Source: Legionellaceae bacterium
Lineage (GTDB): Bacteria > Pseudomonadota > Gammaproteobacteria > Legionellales > Legionellaceae
Direction: 5' to 3'
DNA: 64,000 bases
NCBI GenBank assembly: GCA_020831865.1
Contig: JAFIFT010000021.1
Span: forward strand, 18,063 to 82,062
Below are positions 56,641 to 64,000 of the stretch, piece after piece. The translations under genes were made by a program, and so were the position numbers. Under the pieces are notes generated by a model. That model was not told the origin of the DNA. It was given only the letters and a program-made list of their open reading frames with translations, and did not search any database. Within the stretch, counting starts at the first letter, position 1. Each line of letters starts with the position of its first letter.

Positions 56641-58458
56641 ATGTTTACTCCAGAAGGATTAAATGCGGATAAGATCGATAAAATAATGCTTCTAGCGATG
56701 TGGACCAGACAAAGAGCGCGGGAAGTTGTCAGTAAAGCTATTATTTCTGCTGGCATGGGAAAACCGACGTTTCCCATCGATTCCCACACGGTTAAGGCAT
56801 TTTTGCAATATTGGACCGATATCAGCACAGCGCTGAAAAAAGCACTCGATGAAGCAGCTGCAGAAGGTAAGGCTTTCGATGAAGCCACAGCAGGCAAGGC
56901 TATAGATTATGGCAATCCCTCTGGCGACGAAAGCCCCTCCACACGTATGGCCAAGGCCTTAACAAAATGGTACGGGGTGAAGTTAAGTCCCGAAGAACTA
57001 CTTTTTACCGTTGGGGGCGCTGGAGCCTTAAGGGTTATCTTTGAATCATTCAATGAGTTAAACCAGAATATCCCGCATTATCGCGTTATTACCCCCTTCC
57101 CTCATTATACGCTGTATTCCGATAATCGTCATAAGCTCCATCCCATTGATGTGATGAGCCAAGAAGGATATAGACTAACCAAAACTGCCTTGGAAAAAAG
57201 TATTAAAGAGGCTTATCAATTAGCTAAAACTGATGGTAACGCTCCTAAAATGATATTACTTTCAAACCCCAGTAATCCACTGGGGACCATTTTGACGGAA
57301 CAAGAACTGGCGGACATGGCAGACGTTTTAAGGCAGTATCCTGACCTGCATGTCGTCATTGATGAAGCCTATGCGGAGATGAACTGGCGCGATGCACAGC
57401 CTCCTTCAATCTACCGGATTGCACCAGACCTAAAAGACAGAGTAACCATAATACGCTCTGCAACAAAGGGCCACTCTGCTGCTGGCGAAAGAATGGCGGT
57501 CATGATGAGCTTTAATGAGCAATTGAGGAATACCTGTCTAAGTAAAAATATCGGAATGGTAGGACATGCCCCCAGATCTTCTCAGTATGCCTATGCCGAA
57601 GCCATGCATGCTTTTGATGAGAGCACCAGCAAGAAAATCAAGGAGTTTTATCAGCCGAAATTAGGATATGTCAGTAAGCGTTTAAAAGAAATGGTGGCCA
57701 GCATGCCGGATAGCAGCTATGAGCCAGAGGGAACCTTTTATGTCATGGCAGATTTATCCGATTTGTTTGGCATAAACATACCCAAAGAAGCGGAAAGGGC
57801 GCTAGGCTATGGTGGCACTGTCAAAACCAGTGAGGAATTAATATACAGTTTGTTGTTTAGTGAAAACATCATGCTGGCGCCTGGTCAGTATTTTGGTTTA
57901 TCTCCTAATTTAGGCTATTGCAGGATAACCTGCAGTGGCAAATCAGAGGAATTAGACGATTTAATGGATAGACTGGACTCGGTGCTTTGGACGGCTCGTA
58001 TGGAAAAAAGAGAGACCCTGCTCACCGAGATAGATACCAATCTTGATAGTTTACGCCAATTATCAGAAGACGCTTATACTAAGTTTATGACAAAACGTGA
58101 TACTTTTTGCGAGCCCATCGATCAACAAGAACTGGTCTCGCAAGTGAAGAAGCTGAAAGAGCTTTCTTCAGATATCCGGGTAATGATTATGAGAAATAAA
58201 CCCAATGGAGAGGAAGAAGCCACAAGGACATTACAGTCATTTTTTAGAAAAGCACTATCGGATAAAAACCAAGCTTCGTCAGAAGCATCAGAAGAAAAAG
58301 CCTGGCGTGATTTTGTTCATGGATATGCTACTGAGGGTGGGTTACGGAACTACCTATTAAATATGCCGAAAAAAGAGCGCGTTTCCTTTGTCCCCTGGGC
58401 CGAAAAGAAAGAACAGCTGTTCAGCCAGGATGATAGCTCAACGAGAAAGCTACGCTGA
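56641..58458 (+). CDS. PLP-dependent class I/II aminotransferase with C-terminal extension
   Basis: 605 residues from the ATG at 56641 (MFTPEGLNAD); the longer frame adds a hydrophobic lead that overlaps the kinase start. Aminotransferase fold about 1-460: N209 (SNPSNPLGT), D241 and Y244 (IDEAYAEM), PLP lysine K276 (RSATKGHSAAGERM) and ITCSG near the end. The extra 145 residues are helical and charged, ending EKKEQLFSQDDSSTRKLR, the type of tail seen on Dot/Icm substrates (inference). The early region also carries an Ala/Glu insert (KKALDEAAAEGKAFDEAT). The amino acid used is unknown; no pathway genes adjoin. Confidence 0.8.
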   Translation: MFTPEGLNADKIDKIMLLAMWTRQRAREVVSKAIISAGMGKPTFPIDSHTVKAFLQYWTDISTALKKALDEAAAEGKAFDEATAGKAIDYGNPSGDESPSTRMAKALTKWYGVKLSPEELLFTVGGAGALRVIFESFNELNQNIPHYRVITPFPHYTLYSDNRHKLHPIDVMSQEGYRLTKTALEKSIKEAYQLAKTDGNAPKMILLSNPSNPLGTILTEQELADMADVLRQYPDLHVVIDEAYAEMNWRDAQPPSIYRIAPDLKDRVTIIRSATKGHSAAGERMAVMMSFNEQLRNTCLSKNIGMVGHAPRSSQYAYAEAMHAFDESTSKKIKEFYQPKLGYVSKRLKEMVASMPDSSYEPEGTFYVMADLSDLFGINIPKEAERALGYGGTVKTSEELIYSLLFSENIMLAPGQYFGLSPNLGYCRITCSGKSEELDDLMDRLDSVLWTARMEKRETLLTEIDTNLDSLRQLSEDAYTKFMTKRDTFCEPIDQQELVSQVKKLKELSSDIRVMIMRNKPNGEEEATRTLQSFFRKALSDKNQASSEASEEKAWRDFVHGYATEGGLRNYLLNMPKKERVSFVPWAEKKEQLFSQDDSSTRKLR

Positions 58459-58575
58459 TAGAAACGATGGACAATAAAAGTCTCTGCACAATACGGTGGT
58501 ATGGTTATTGGCTTGCTCAACCACGCCAACACTGCGTGTCCAGACTGGAGACGACGGCTGTGCATGGCAGAGGAG

Positions 58576-59892
58576 CTAAATGCCCAACACCATTCTGGCA
58601 ATGAGAAAGTAGATCAATAATCCGGCCGCATCGATGAATGTCGCAACTAAGGGCGAACTGACTACAGCCGGATCCAGTTTGAAGACACACGCTAAAATTG
58701 GCATAAGTGAGCCGGTGAACGTTGCCATACTGCAAATAGCAATCAGGCTGAGTGCCACAATTAAGGCAACGCTTTGCTGAAAAAAAACCCAGATAATGAC
58801 ATAGGCAATGAATCCAAGCACGATCCCCAGTAACATCCCCACCGCGGTCTCTCGCAGCGCCACTCGCATAAAGTCACTGTTGAACACATGATTCATTGCC
58901 AAAGCGCGCACAATCGTGGTAGCGGACTGCGCCCCTGTATTCCCGCCAATACCAATCAAAAGCGGCACAAAAAGCGCCAGAACAATTTCCTGGCTAAGCG
59001 TTGCCTCAAAGGTGTGCAAGACATTGACCGTCAGAGTACCGGCCACAGCAAGCACTAACAGCCAAATCACCCGGACGCGCATCAGCTGTAATACAGACAC
59101 TGAAAAATAAGGCTTTCGCAGCGGTTCGGAGGCACTCGCTCGAATAATATCCTCTGTTTCTTCCCATTGCATGATATCCATCGCATCATCCATCGTCACC
59201 AGACCGACCAGCTGGTGATCCGCCTCCACAATCGGAACAGCCAGGCGATCACTGGACTGAATAAAACGTGCGACTTTTTCCTGATCATCATAAACATAAA
59301 AGCTTTTCGTGTCTTTATGCATCAAATCGGCAATGTGTTTTTCCGGAGAAGCCAGGACCAGCTTGTCCAACTCAACCACCCCTTTCAGGACCATGTTCTC
59401 ATCAACCACCGGCAATACATACAGTGTTTCGGCCTCCTCCCCGGCCTGTCTGATTTTCTCCAGAGCCTCTTCGACACGCCATTGCGAAGATAAAGCAATA
59501 AAAAAAGGGCTCATAATCCGCCCTGCGGTCTCAAGGGGATACCTGAGCAACAAGGAGGTGGCGCGGCGTTCTTTCGCGCTCAAGCGACGAAGAAATCGAT
59601 CAGCCAGCTCAGCGGGGAGAGCGTCAAACAAACGTGCGCGATCATCGGGCTCCATGCTCTCCATCAAGAACAGGGCTTTTTTATTGTCAATGCTCTGGAT
59701 GATTTTTGCCTGACTGTCTGATTCGAGAAAATTGAAAACGTCTTCACGTTTTTCTCGCGGCAAGGCATTGAATAGCTCAACTGGCCGATCTGCCGTAGCT
59801 TGTTCAATCGCTTGAACAATAGCCTGAGTTTTAGCCTTCAAGAGCCATGATTTCAGATCATGCTCCCACAGCTGTTTTTTTGCAAACCTCAT
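58576..59892 (-). CDS. mgtE: Magnesium transporter MgtE
   Basis: 438-residue Mg2+ channel with the standard order: helical MgtE-N domain (1-125), two CBS domains (about 130-245, LPVVDENMVLKGVVELDKL and AVPIVEADHQLVGLVTMDD), connecting helix, and five membrane helices with GIGGNTGAQSATTIVRA, the pore signature. Acidic residues in the cytosolic domains gate the channel with Mg2+. A GGAGAGG site precedes the ATG. Confidence 0.95.
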   Translation of the reverse strand: MRFAKKQLWEHDLKSWLLKAKTQAIVQAIEQATADRPVELFNALPREKREDVFNFLESDSQAKIIQSIDNKKALFLMESMEPDDRARLFDALPAELADRFLRRLSAKERRATSLLLRYPLETAGRIMSPFFIALSSQWRVEEALEKIRQAGEEAETLYVLPVVDENMVLKGVVELDKLVLASPEKHIADLMHKDTKSFYVYDDQEKVARFIQSSDRLAVPIVEADHQLVGLVTMDDAMDIMQWEETEDIIRASASEPLRKPYFSVSVLQLMRVRVIWLLVLAVAGTLTVNVLHTFEATLSQEIVLALFVPLLIGIGGNTGAQSATTIVRALAMNHVFNSDFMRVALRETAVGMLLGIVLGFIAYVIIWVFFQQSVALIVALSLIAICSMATFTGSLMPILACVFKLDPAVVSSPLVATFIDAAGLLIYFLIARMVLGI

Positions 59893-60067
59893 GTCCTCTC
59901 CAAATGTTCACGCCAGTATATTACCACGTCACATCGGCTGGCAACGTGTAGGCTATAACATCAAAAACAGGGAAAATCTCATCCTGAAAAGGAAGATTTA
60001 AACGATATTTCTGATATTGTGGACAAAGATGAGGGAAAATTGCAAGGCAGACATGTGAGACTGGAGG

Positions 60068-60147
60068 AAAAAAGCCGCATCCTTGCGGCTCGGCATCATC
60101 CGTGATGCCTGATAGAGCTATCCTTGTCAGACGTATCCATTGTCTTT
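60068..60147 (-). ncRNA. RsmY/RsmZ-type CsrA-sequestering small RNA
   Basis: Read on the minus strand, about 80 bases contain five GGA motifs: GAGGAAA, AATGGATA, ACAAGGATAG, and two in hairpin loops, GCATCA-CGGA-TGATGC (60092-60109) and GCCGCA-AGGA-TGCGGC (60073-60090). The last hairpin runs into TTTTTT, a Rho-independent terminator. GGA in 4-base loops repeated several times is how RsmY and RsmZ bind CsrA/RsmA. A -10-like TATAGT lies at 60159-60154, and a LetA-type box about 65-75 bases upstream of the inferred start. In Legionella such RNAs relieve CsrA repression of transmission traits when LetA is active. Whether it is RsmY, RsmZ or a third copy cannot be told; the 5' end is estimated. 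Confidence 0.75.
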
Positions 60148-60210
60148 CCTCTTACTATAAGAATACGACAACACCTTTCTAAAGTCAGTAAGTCTTGTCT
60201 TAAAACAACC

Positions 60211-60224
60211 TGAGATATTTCTTG
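60211..60224 (-). promoter_or_regulatory. LetA/GacA-type box upstream of the sRNA
   Basis: Minus strand CAAGAAATATCTCA agrees at 12 of 14 positions with the L. pneumophila LetA consensus TNAGAAATTTCTNA (from memory). Its distance from the inferred start is what is seen for rsmY and rsmZ. Confidence 0.6.
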
Positions 60225-60314
60225 AAATACTAGACGAATATGCTCCATGTAATACGCCAGAACAATCGCTTTTTGCCTCACCCTGAGCCACCCTCGCTAA
60301 TCACAAAGCGGCCG

Positions 60315-62738
60315 TTAGCGGCCAAATGCCGCCACATTTTCGATCGCTGGCTCCTCATGCCTATGATGAGAGCTTTCTTTTCTGATCGGAATCACGTTGG
60401 TATGCTGCGGGTTGCAATCAAAAAAGGTGGTGATCGCATGATGCTGATCAAAGGCTTTTGCGCGCTGGGCATACTGATGATTAATCATAGATATAATGTG
60501 AACCACGTTCCCCCCCAAGGACTGCACCAGCTTCTTGCAGGCCAAAATACTTTGTCCACTTGCAATGCCATCATCGATTAAGATTATTTTTTTAGCTTGC
60601 ATAACATCTTGTTTCGTTTTGGGTAATTCCAAGGTATCGGTTTGGCCATATCCTTTCTCATAACTTTGCACGACCAAATCGGAGCGTTCCATTTTATATC
60701 CGCCTGCTTTACGAATCGAAACCAGGGGAACATTCAATTTGTCAGCCAGGATTGCGGCTAGAGGAATACCTCTCATCTCCGGCGCGGCAATCACCACCTC
60801 GGATGATTCAAGCTGATTTTCCAGCAAAATGGCCTCTATGCGTTGTGTAATATAGCTGGTCACTAATTTTCTCAATAAAGGCTTTTCATAAGCCTCCAAT
60901 ACATCGAAAAATGCCAGCCCCTGATACGGGTGCGAACGCAGCATCTTGTCCAAGGCATCACGCTTCAGAGACCAGCTCAGCAAATAATGATTCACATCAA
61001 CGGGTCTATTTTCATCGCCTGAAAATGGTAAGTTTTCAGCGCATCCCCCTACGTTTTCAAGCGATAATTCAACAAGCGCTAATGCCTTAAAAAAAGAGGC
61101 TTTAAAGGATTGTACCACATTGATTCCCGGACACATCCTTGGTCCGCAGGAATGGTATAAACCGGCTTCTTTAAGTTGCAAAATTGCCGTAGTCCCTTTG
61201 GGTAGTATCATGCCATTTGGCAGTGTGACCGGTTCACACAGCGTCCTGCTTCTGTACGGAAATAAATATGCCTGATTCAATCCTGCCTGATACGCTTGAT
61301 CACAAGCGGCAGGATCTGCAAAATCCACCTTGTTTTTCAAGCCATAAACCAAAGTTTGGTATATGGTGCCATTCAGAAAATCTGGAATAAAAAGCAAATT
61401 AAACACCGCATCTTCCAACATTTTCCCTAAGTCCTCATCACCCAAACCAGCATTCAAACTTTGATTATATTGATCCAACTGCGATCTCAGCTGATCAATT
61501 AACCCATGGTTTGAATCCGCTATCATCTTTTTCATTTTTAATTTCAGTTCATTAAGCTCACGATAATAAGGAAGGGCATACAACACGCTGCTTAGACCGG
61601 TTATATCCAAACTCTTCCATTGGTTTTCATAGAAACACCGTTTCATAAACTTTTGCACAGCCATTCTTAAATCGTGATAGGCGCTTACTTGCTCGGCATT
61701 ACCCGTGAGAAACTCACACCAAAAATGATCAAAAAAACGGTCGAGATTTTTATCAAGCTGAAAATGCTGGGTATTCAACAACATAGAGATATGTTTTACA
61801 ATGAGTTGCTGAATTGTCTCATTTTTGTTTTGCAAAACCTGGAAGACTGCTTTATGTAAACAACGCCATTGAATGCTGTTTTCGCCACTTGCATTCAAAC
61901 TTGTAAAGTCAAATGTCAGTCCGGCAGCTCTACTAAATTGCTGATACACATCCCCTAATGCCGTGGGGGCATTCAGTACTTTGATCATCGTGCTTTTGTC
62001 TTCTATAAAACAAACGGGGGACATAAAAGGCAAATAAACCAAGAAATTATGAGCGCCTGTTTTCTGTCGAATCGACTGGGTAAAATCGGTAATATTCCCG
62101 CCACTTTGATACATAGTTTGCAAAGCAGTATACCAGGGCACTTCACTAAAACTATGCATAATCTCATGCACCGATTGCTCAAACAGGGGGAAGGTTTCCG
62201 TTATTGCCTTTGTCGTTAACAAACAAAAGGTATTTTTTTCTTCCTTGATTTTTTCTATTAATGGAACGGTATCTTTTTCAAAATCATCGAAACGACGGAT
62301 CAGTGCGGCTTCATGATCATCACTACGGAATTGATTTCGCGTTAAAATTCTCTCTTTCAGCACCTGCTTATCACATTCCAGTACGACTGCACCGCTGGGC
62401 TTGCCGAATTGACGTATAAAATCCTTATATTGTGGGATAGTTCGAGGATATCCATCTATAAGCAGCGTTTTGTGTTGCCCTTTTGCCCTAAAACTCTTTT
62501 CCAATGCAAAGATATGTTCCTTTAAAATAGACAGAATAACCTCATCTGGTAATAATTCACCCCGGGCAATCACATCTTGATATTCTATGGTGACTGGATG
62601 GTCAGGAGACTTTAAAAAATTTCGGACGATCTCACCACAGTTGACAGGATGGAATTGCTCGGGATATTTCTCAACCAACCGCTGTGCTTGTGTACCTTTC
62701 CCCGCGCCAGGAGCCCCAATAAGCAGAATACTTTTCAT
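60315..62738 (-). CDS. Adenylate kinase - cytochrome P450-like - phosphoribosyltransferase fusion
   Basis: 807 residues from the ATG at 62738 (GAGG eight bases upstream). Residues 1-190: adenylate kinase-like, Walker A GAPGAGKGT (8-16), DGYPRT (95-100), DDFEKDTVPL. Residues about 200-590: P450-like, with C-helix WRCLHKAV (291-298) and haem loop SCGPRMCPG, Cys536 as the predicted haem ligand. The K-helix ExxR is replaced by N488xxY491 and the I-helix AGxDT is not seen, so catalysis may be altered or lost. Residues about 600-807: phosphoribosyltransferase of adenine type, APEMRGIPLAA, IRKAGGYK, PRPP loop IILIDDGIASGQS (718-730). Both flanking domains handle AMP/adenine, suggesting the middle domain modifies an adenine compound (speculative). 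Not the cell's own adk: too large. I know of no such fusion. Confidence 0.8.
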   Translation of the reverse strand: MKSILLIGAPGAGKGTQAQRLVEKYPEQFHPVNCGEIVRNFLKSPDHPVTIEYQDVIARGELLPDEVILSILKEHIFALEKSFRAKGQHKTLLIDGYPRTIPQYKDFIRQFGKPSGAVVLECDKQVLKERILTRNQFRSDDHEAALIRRFDDFEKDTVPLIEKIKEEKNTFCLLTTKAITETFPLFEQSVHEIMHSFSEVPWYTALQTMYQSGGNITDFTQSIRQKTGAHNFLVYLPFMSPVCFIEDKSTMIKVLNAPTALGDVYQQFSRAAGLTFDFTSLNASGENSIQWRCLHKAVFQVLQNKNETIQQLIVKHISMLLNTQHFQLDKNLDRFFDHFWCEFLTGNAEQVSAYHDLRMAVQKFMKRCFYENQWKSLDITGLSSVLYALPYYRELNELKLKMKKMIADSNHGLIDQLRSQLDQYNQSLNAGLGDEDLGKMLEDAVFNLLFIPDFLNGTIYQTLVYGLKNKVDFADPAACDQAYQAGLNQAYLFPYRSRTLCEPVTLPNGMILPKGTTAILQLKEAGLYHSCGPRMCPGINVVQSFKASFFKALALVELSLENVGGCAENLPFSGDENRPVDVNHYLLSWSLKRDALDKMLRSHPYQGLAFFDVLEAYEKPLLRKLVTSYITQRIEAILLENQLESSEVVIAAPEMRGIPLAAILADKLNVPLVSIRKAGGYKMERSDLVVQSYEKGYGQTDTLELPKTKQDVMQAKKIILIDDGIASGQSILACKKLVQSLGGNVVHIISMINHQYAQRAKAFDQHHAITTFFDCNPQHTNVIPIRKESSHHRHEEPAIENVAAFGR

Positions 62739-62812
62739 AACGATAACCTCATCAAACGAATTCAAAACCATTATAAATTTCTGTGTATCGGTTACTATCC
62801 GTAAAGACCCCT

Positions 62813-62829
62813 CCCGTAAATTTTACGGG
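62813..62829. promoter_or_regulatory. Palindromic operator candidate upstream of the fusion gene
   Basis: CCCGTAAA-T-TTTACGGG, perfect 8-base arms, 75-90 bases before the ATG. Another half-site CCGTAAA lies at about 62799. This fits a dimeric repressor or activator site; the binding protein is unknown. The rest of 62739-63045 shows no gene. Confidence 0.45.
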
Positions 62830-63045
62830 GTATGCCTGTTGCGCCGGATAAAGTCAGCGGCCTGGCACAAGCTAGTTCCAGTAGCTGTTTCGTTATCGGT
62901 TATGAGGTCTTTATCGTGAGGATGAATAGCGATATCAACTGAATTGAACTCACTAATAAAAGCGCTGTCGCCACGGCTGTAACGTGGCTTTTTGGAAAAT
63001 CTCCGTTATGAACACAGATGGAATACTTACGGGGCAGCGTGCAAA

Positions 63046-63779
63046 CTATGCTCTCAGGACTTTTTGAATCAACTGTTGTTTGCTCGACACCCTCATTTTT
63101 AATTTCACCTGGTTGAGGTACTCTTCAACGGTTCGCGGTGAAATCGACAGTTTTTTGGCGATTTCTTTAGCCGTAAAACCCTTTATGGTCAGTTCAAGAC
63201 ACTCATTTTCTCGCGTGGTTAAAATAACATCGCCTAAATGGAGTCTAATCGCTTGTGCCGCACGAGGGCGGGTGCCCGTCGGAAGAATATCTAAATGGGT
63301 AGAGCCGTGATGGCATCGGCAAGAGAATGCTCGCCTAAAACAATAGAGATACCCAAAGTGCCTTGTAATTGCCCGTTGTGGTCATAGCAGGGAAACTTAA
63401 TAGACAAAAATTGCAAAGACCTGCCATCAAATCTCATATTAAATTCATCAAAAATCTGGACAGACTCTTGTTCTAATACCGACTTGCAGTTATCCAGTAA
63501 TAATTGAGAAGTATTTTCCTTGGAAACATCAAATATGGTTCTACCCGTGGCATTGCTTGCCACATGAAAACCACATATATTTGCGCCAAACTCGTTGATT
63601 TTTATGGTGACGCCCTTTGCATCAAGCAAATAGACGCTGTACGGCAATGCAAAAAGCTCATCAAACGTCAGTAATAAATCGTGTTTTTGACGCCCCCTAT
63701 CATACAACATCATACCTTTCTGGTATTTGCGTATAGCAATATCATCAGATGAAATGGGGTAGTCAAAATAAGGCTTCAT
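63046..63779 (-). pseudogene. PAS-LuxR regulator broken by a frameshift
   Basis: The sensor part (63291-63779, 162 residues, PAS core FALPYSVYLLDAKGVTIKIN) ends early in ITALPI and a stop. A second frame just after it continues LDILPTGTRPRAAQAIRLHL, then a LuxR helix-turn-helix with TTRENECLELTIKGFTAKE and SPRTVEEYLNQVKLKMRV, stopping at 63046. A one-base shift near 63290-63310 joins them into a normal 240-residue regulator like the one at 24663-25334. It is therefore inactive, unless the shift is an error in the sequence. Confidence 0.8.
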
Positions 63780-63859
63780 GCTCTAATGATATCACATTTC
63801 TTTGGTAAGTTGCCTATCATAACATTTTTCCGCAGGGTAAACGCAGAGGTGCTCATAAA

Positions 63860-64000
63860 CAGGGCAAGATCACGAGTGACTATTAATTAGTCACGAAATA
63901 TGATCAAATACACCTATTTTAACTTTTGGGTGTAAAATTATGCGTGATTCACTAGTAGAACACTTTTCAGTGCTCCCTGATACAAGGCAGCGTTGTAAGG
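63860..64000 (+). mobile_element. Left end of an ISAs1-family insertion sequence
   Basis: The ATG at 63940 opens a frame MRDSLVEHFSVLPDTRQRCK that runs off the window and matches the start of ISAs1-family DDE transposases (LxEHFxxLxDxR). CAGGGC at 63860, typical of the family's terminal repeat, is the likely left end. A hairpin GTGACTA-TTAAT-TAGTCAC lies at 63876-63894. The transposase is cut by the window. Confidence 0.65.

Noticed and set aside
60240..60581. Plus-strand frame over the sRNA promoter and fusion-gene end
   Set aside because: It overlaps the conserved phosphoribosyltransferase coding sequence in antisense and has no protein-like features.
60315..62738. Fusion gene as the essential adk or apt
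   Set aside because: Those are short single-domain proteins; this chain has a 390-residue middle domain, so it is probably an accessory enzyme.
63290..63310. Programmed frameshift in the PAS-LuxR gene
   Set aside because: No slippery heptamer with a following stem was seen, and the related gene at 24663 is in one frame.

Overview
The window looks like chromosome from a member of the Legionellaceae (intracellular Gammaproteobacteria). Evidence: an operon I recognise as the Legionella NosP-NahK-NarR nitric-oxide/c-di-GMP pathway, sitting beside a RasGEF-domain gene as it does next to legG2 in L. pneumophila; PAS-LuxR regulators; eukaryotic-type RasGEF and RasGAP proteins; large effector-like proteins; and a CsrA-sponge RNA with a LetA-type box. 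Species cannot be told from sequence alone. No tRNA, rRNA or CRISPR array was seen.

Layout. 1-5.7 kb is mostly housekeeping: the start of a deaD/csdA helicase (minus, cut by the window edge), two small coupled membrane genes, a DsbD/ScsB-like reductase and a PQ-loop membrane protein with a good terminator. 5.7-9.0 kb is an AT-rich accessory patch with an unknown membrane-tailed protein, a truncated phytochelatin-synthase remnant, an SDR gene, an unknown membrane protein and several short repeats. 9.1-11.8 kb is an 890-residue protein with two RasGAP-like domains. 11.9-17.8 kb (minus) is an overlapping operon: C39-like peptidase, RimK-like ATP-grasp ligase, GCS2 amidoligase, N-formylglutamate-amidohydrolase-like enzyme and a secreted toroid protein, probably making or modifying a small peptide. 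18.1-23.0 kb (minus) is nosP-nahK-narR, and 23.3-24.5 kb is the RasGEF gene.

24.7-35.0 kb holds a PAS-LuxR regulator divergent from a one-protein NRPS-PKS line (A-T-KS-AT-KR-ACP-TE) that is followed at once by a hybrid histidine kinase. 35.1-37.4 kb has a release-factor-like gene, a bestrophin-like channel and a DUF2878 membrane protein. 37.6-48.6 kb is a giant gene of about 3,510 residues that joins a CE-clan (Ulp1-like) cysteine protease site to a SecA-like ATPase, with a small coiled-coil gene behind it. 48.6-51 kb is a graveyard of broken genes: VOC, EVE, an SDR with a stop codon, and a hemerythrin remnant.

51-60 kb carries a lipase-like hydrolase, a PhyH-like dioxygenase fused to a helical tail, a second hybrid kinase paralogous to the one behind the NRPS-PKS, an aminotransferase with a long tail, and mgtE. 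At 60.07-60.22 kb there is an RsmY/RsmZ-type sRNA with a LetA-like box. 60.3-62.7 kb is a triple fusion of adenylate kinase, a cytochrome-P450-like domain and an adenine-type phosphoribosyltransferase. The window ends with a frameshifted PAS-LuxR regulator and the left end of an ISAs1-family element.

The best candidates for undescribed biology are the CE protease-SecA giant, the Adk-P450-PRT fusion, the compact NRPS-PKS with its dedicated kinase, and the paired RasGEF/RasGAP proteins. Several of these proteins (giant, RasGAP, RasGEF, PhyH-like, aminotransferase, triple fusion) look like possible Dot/Icm substrates, which is inference only.
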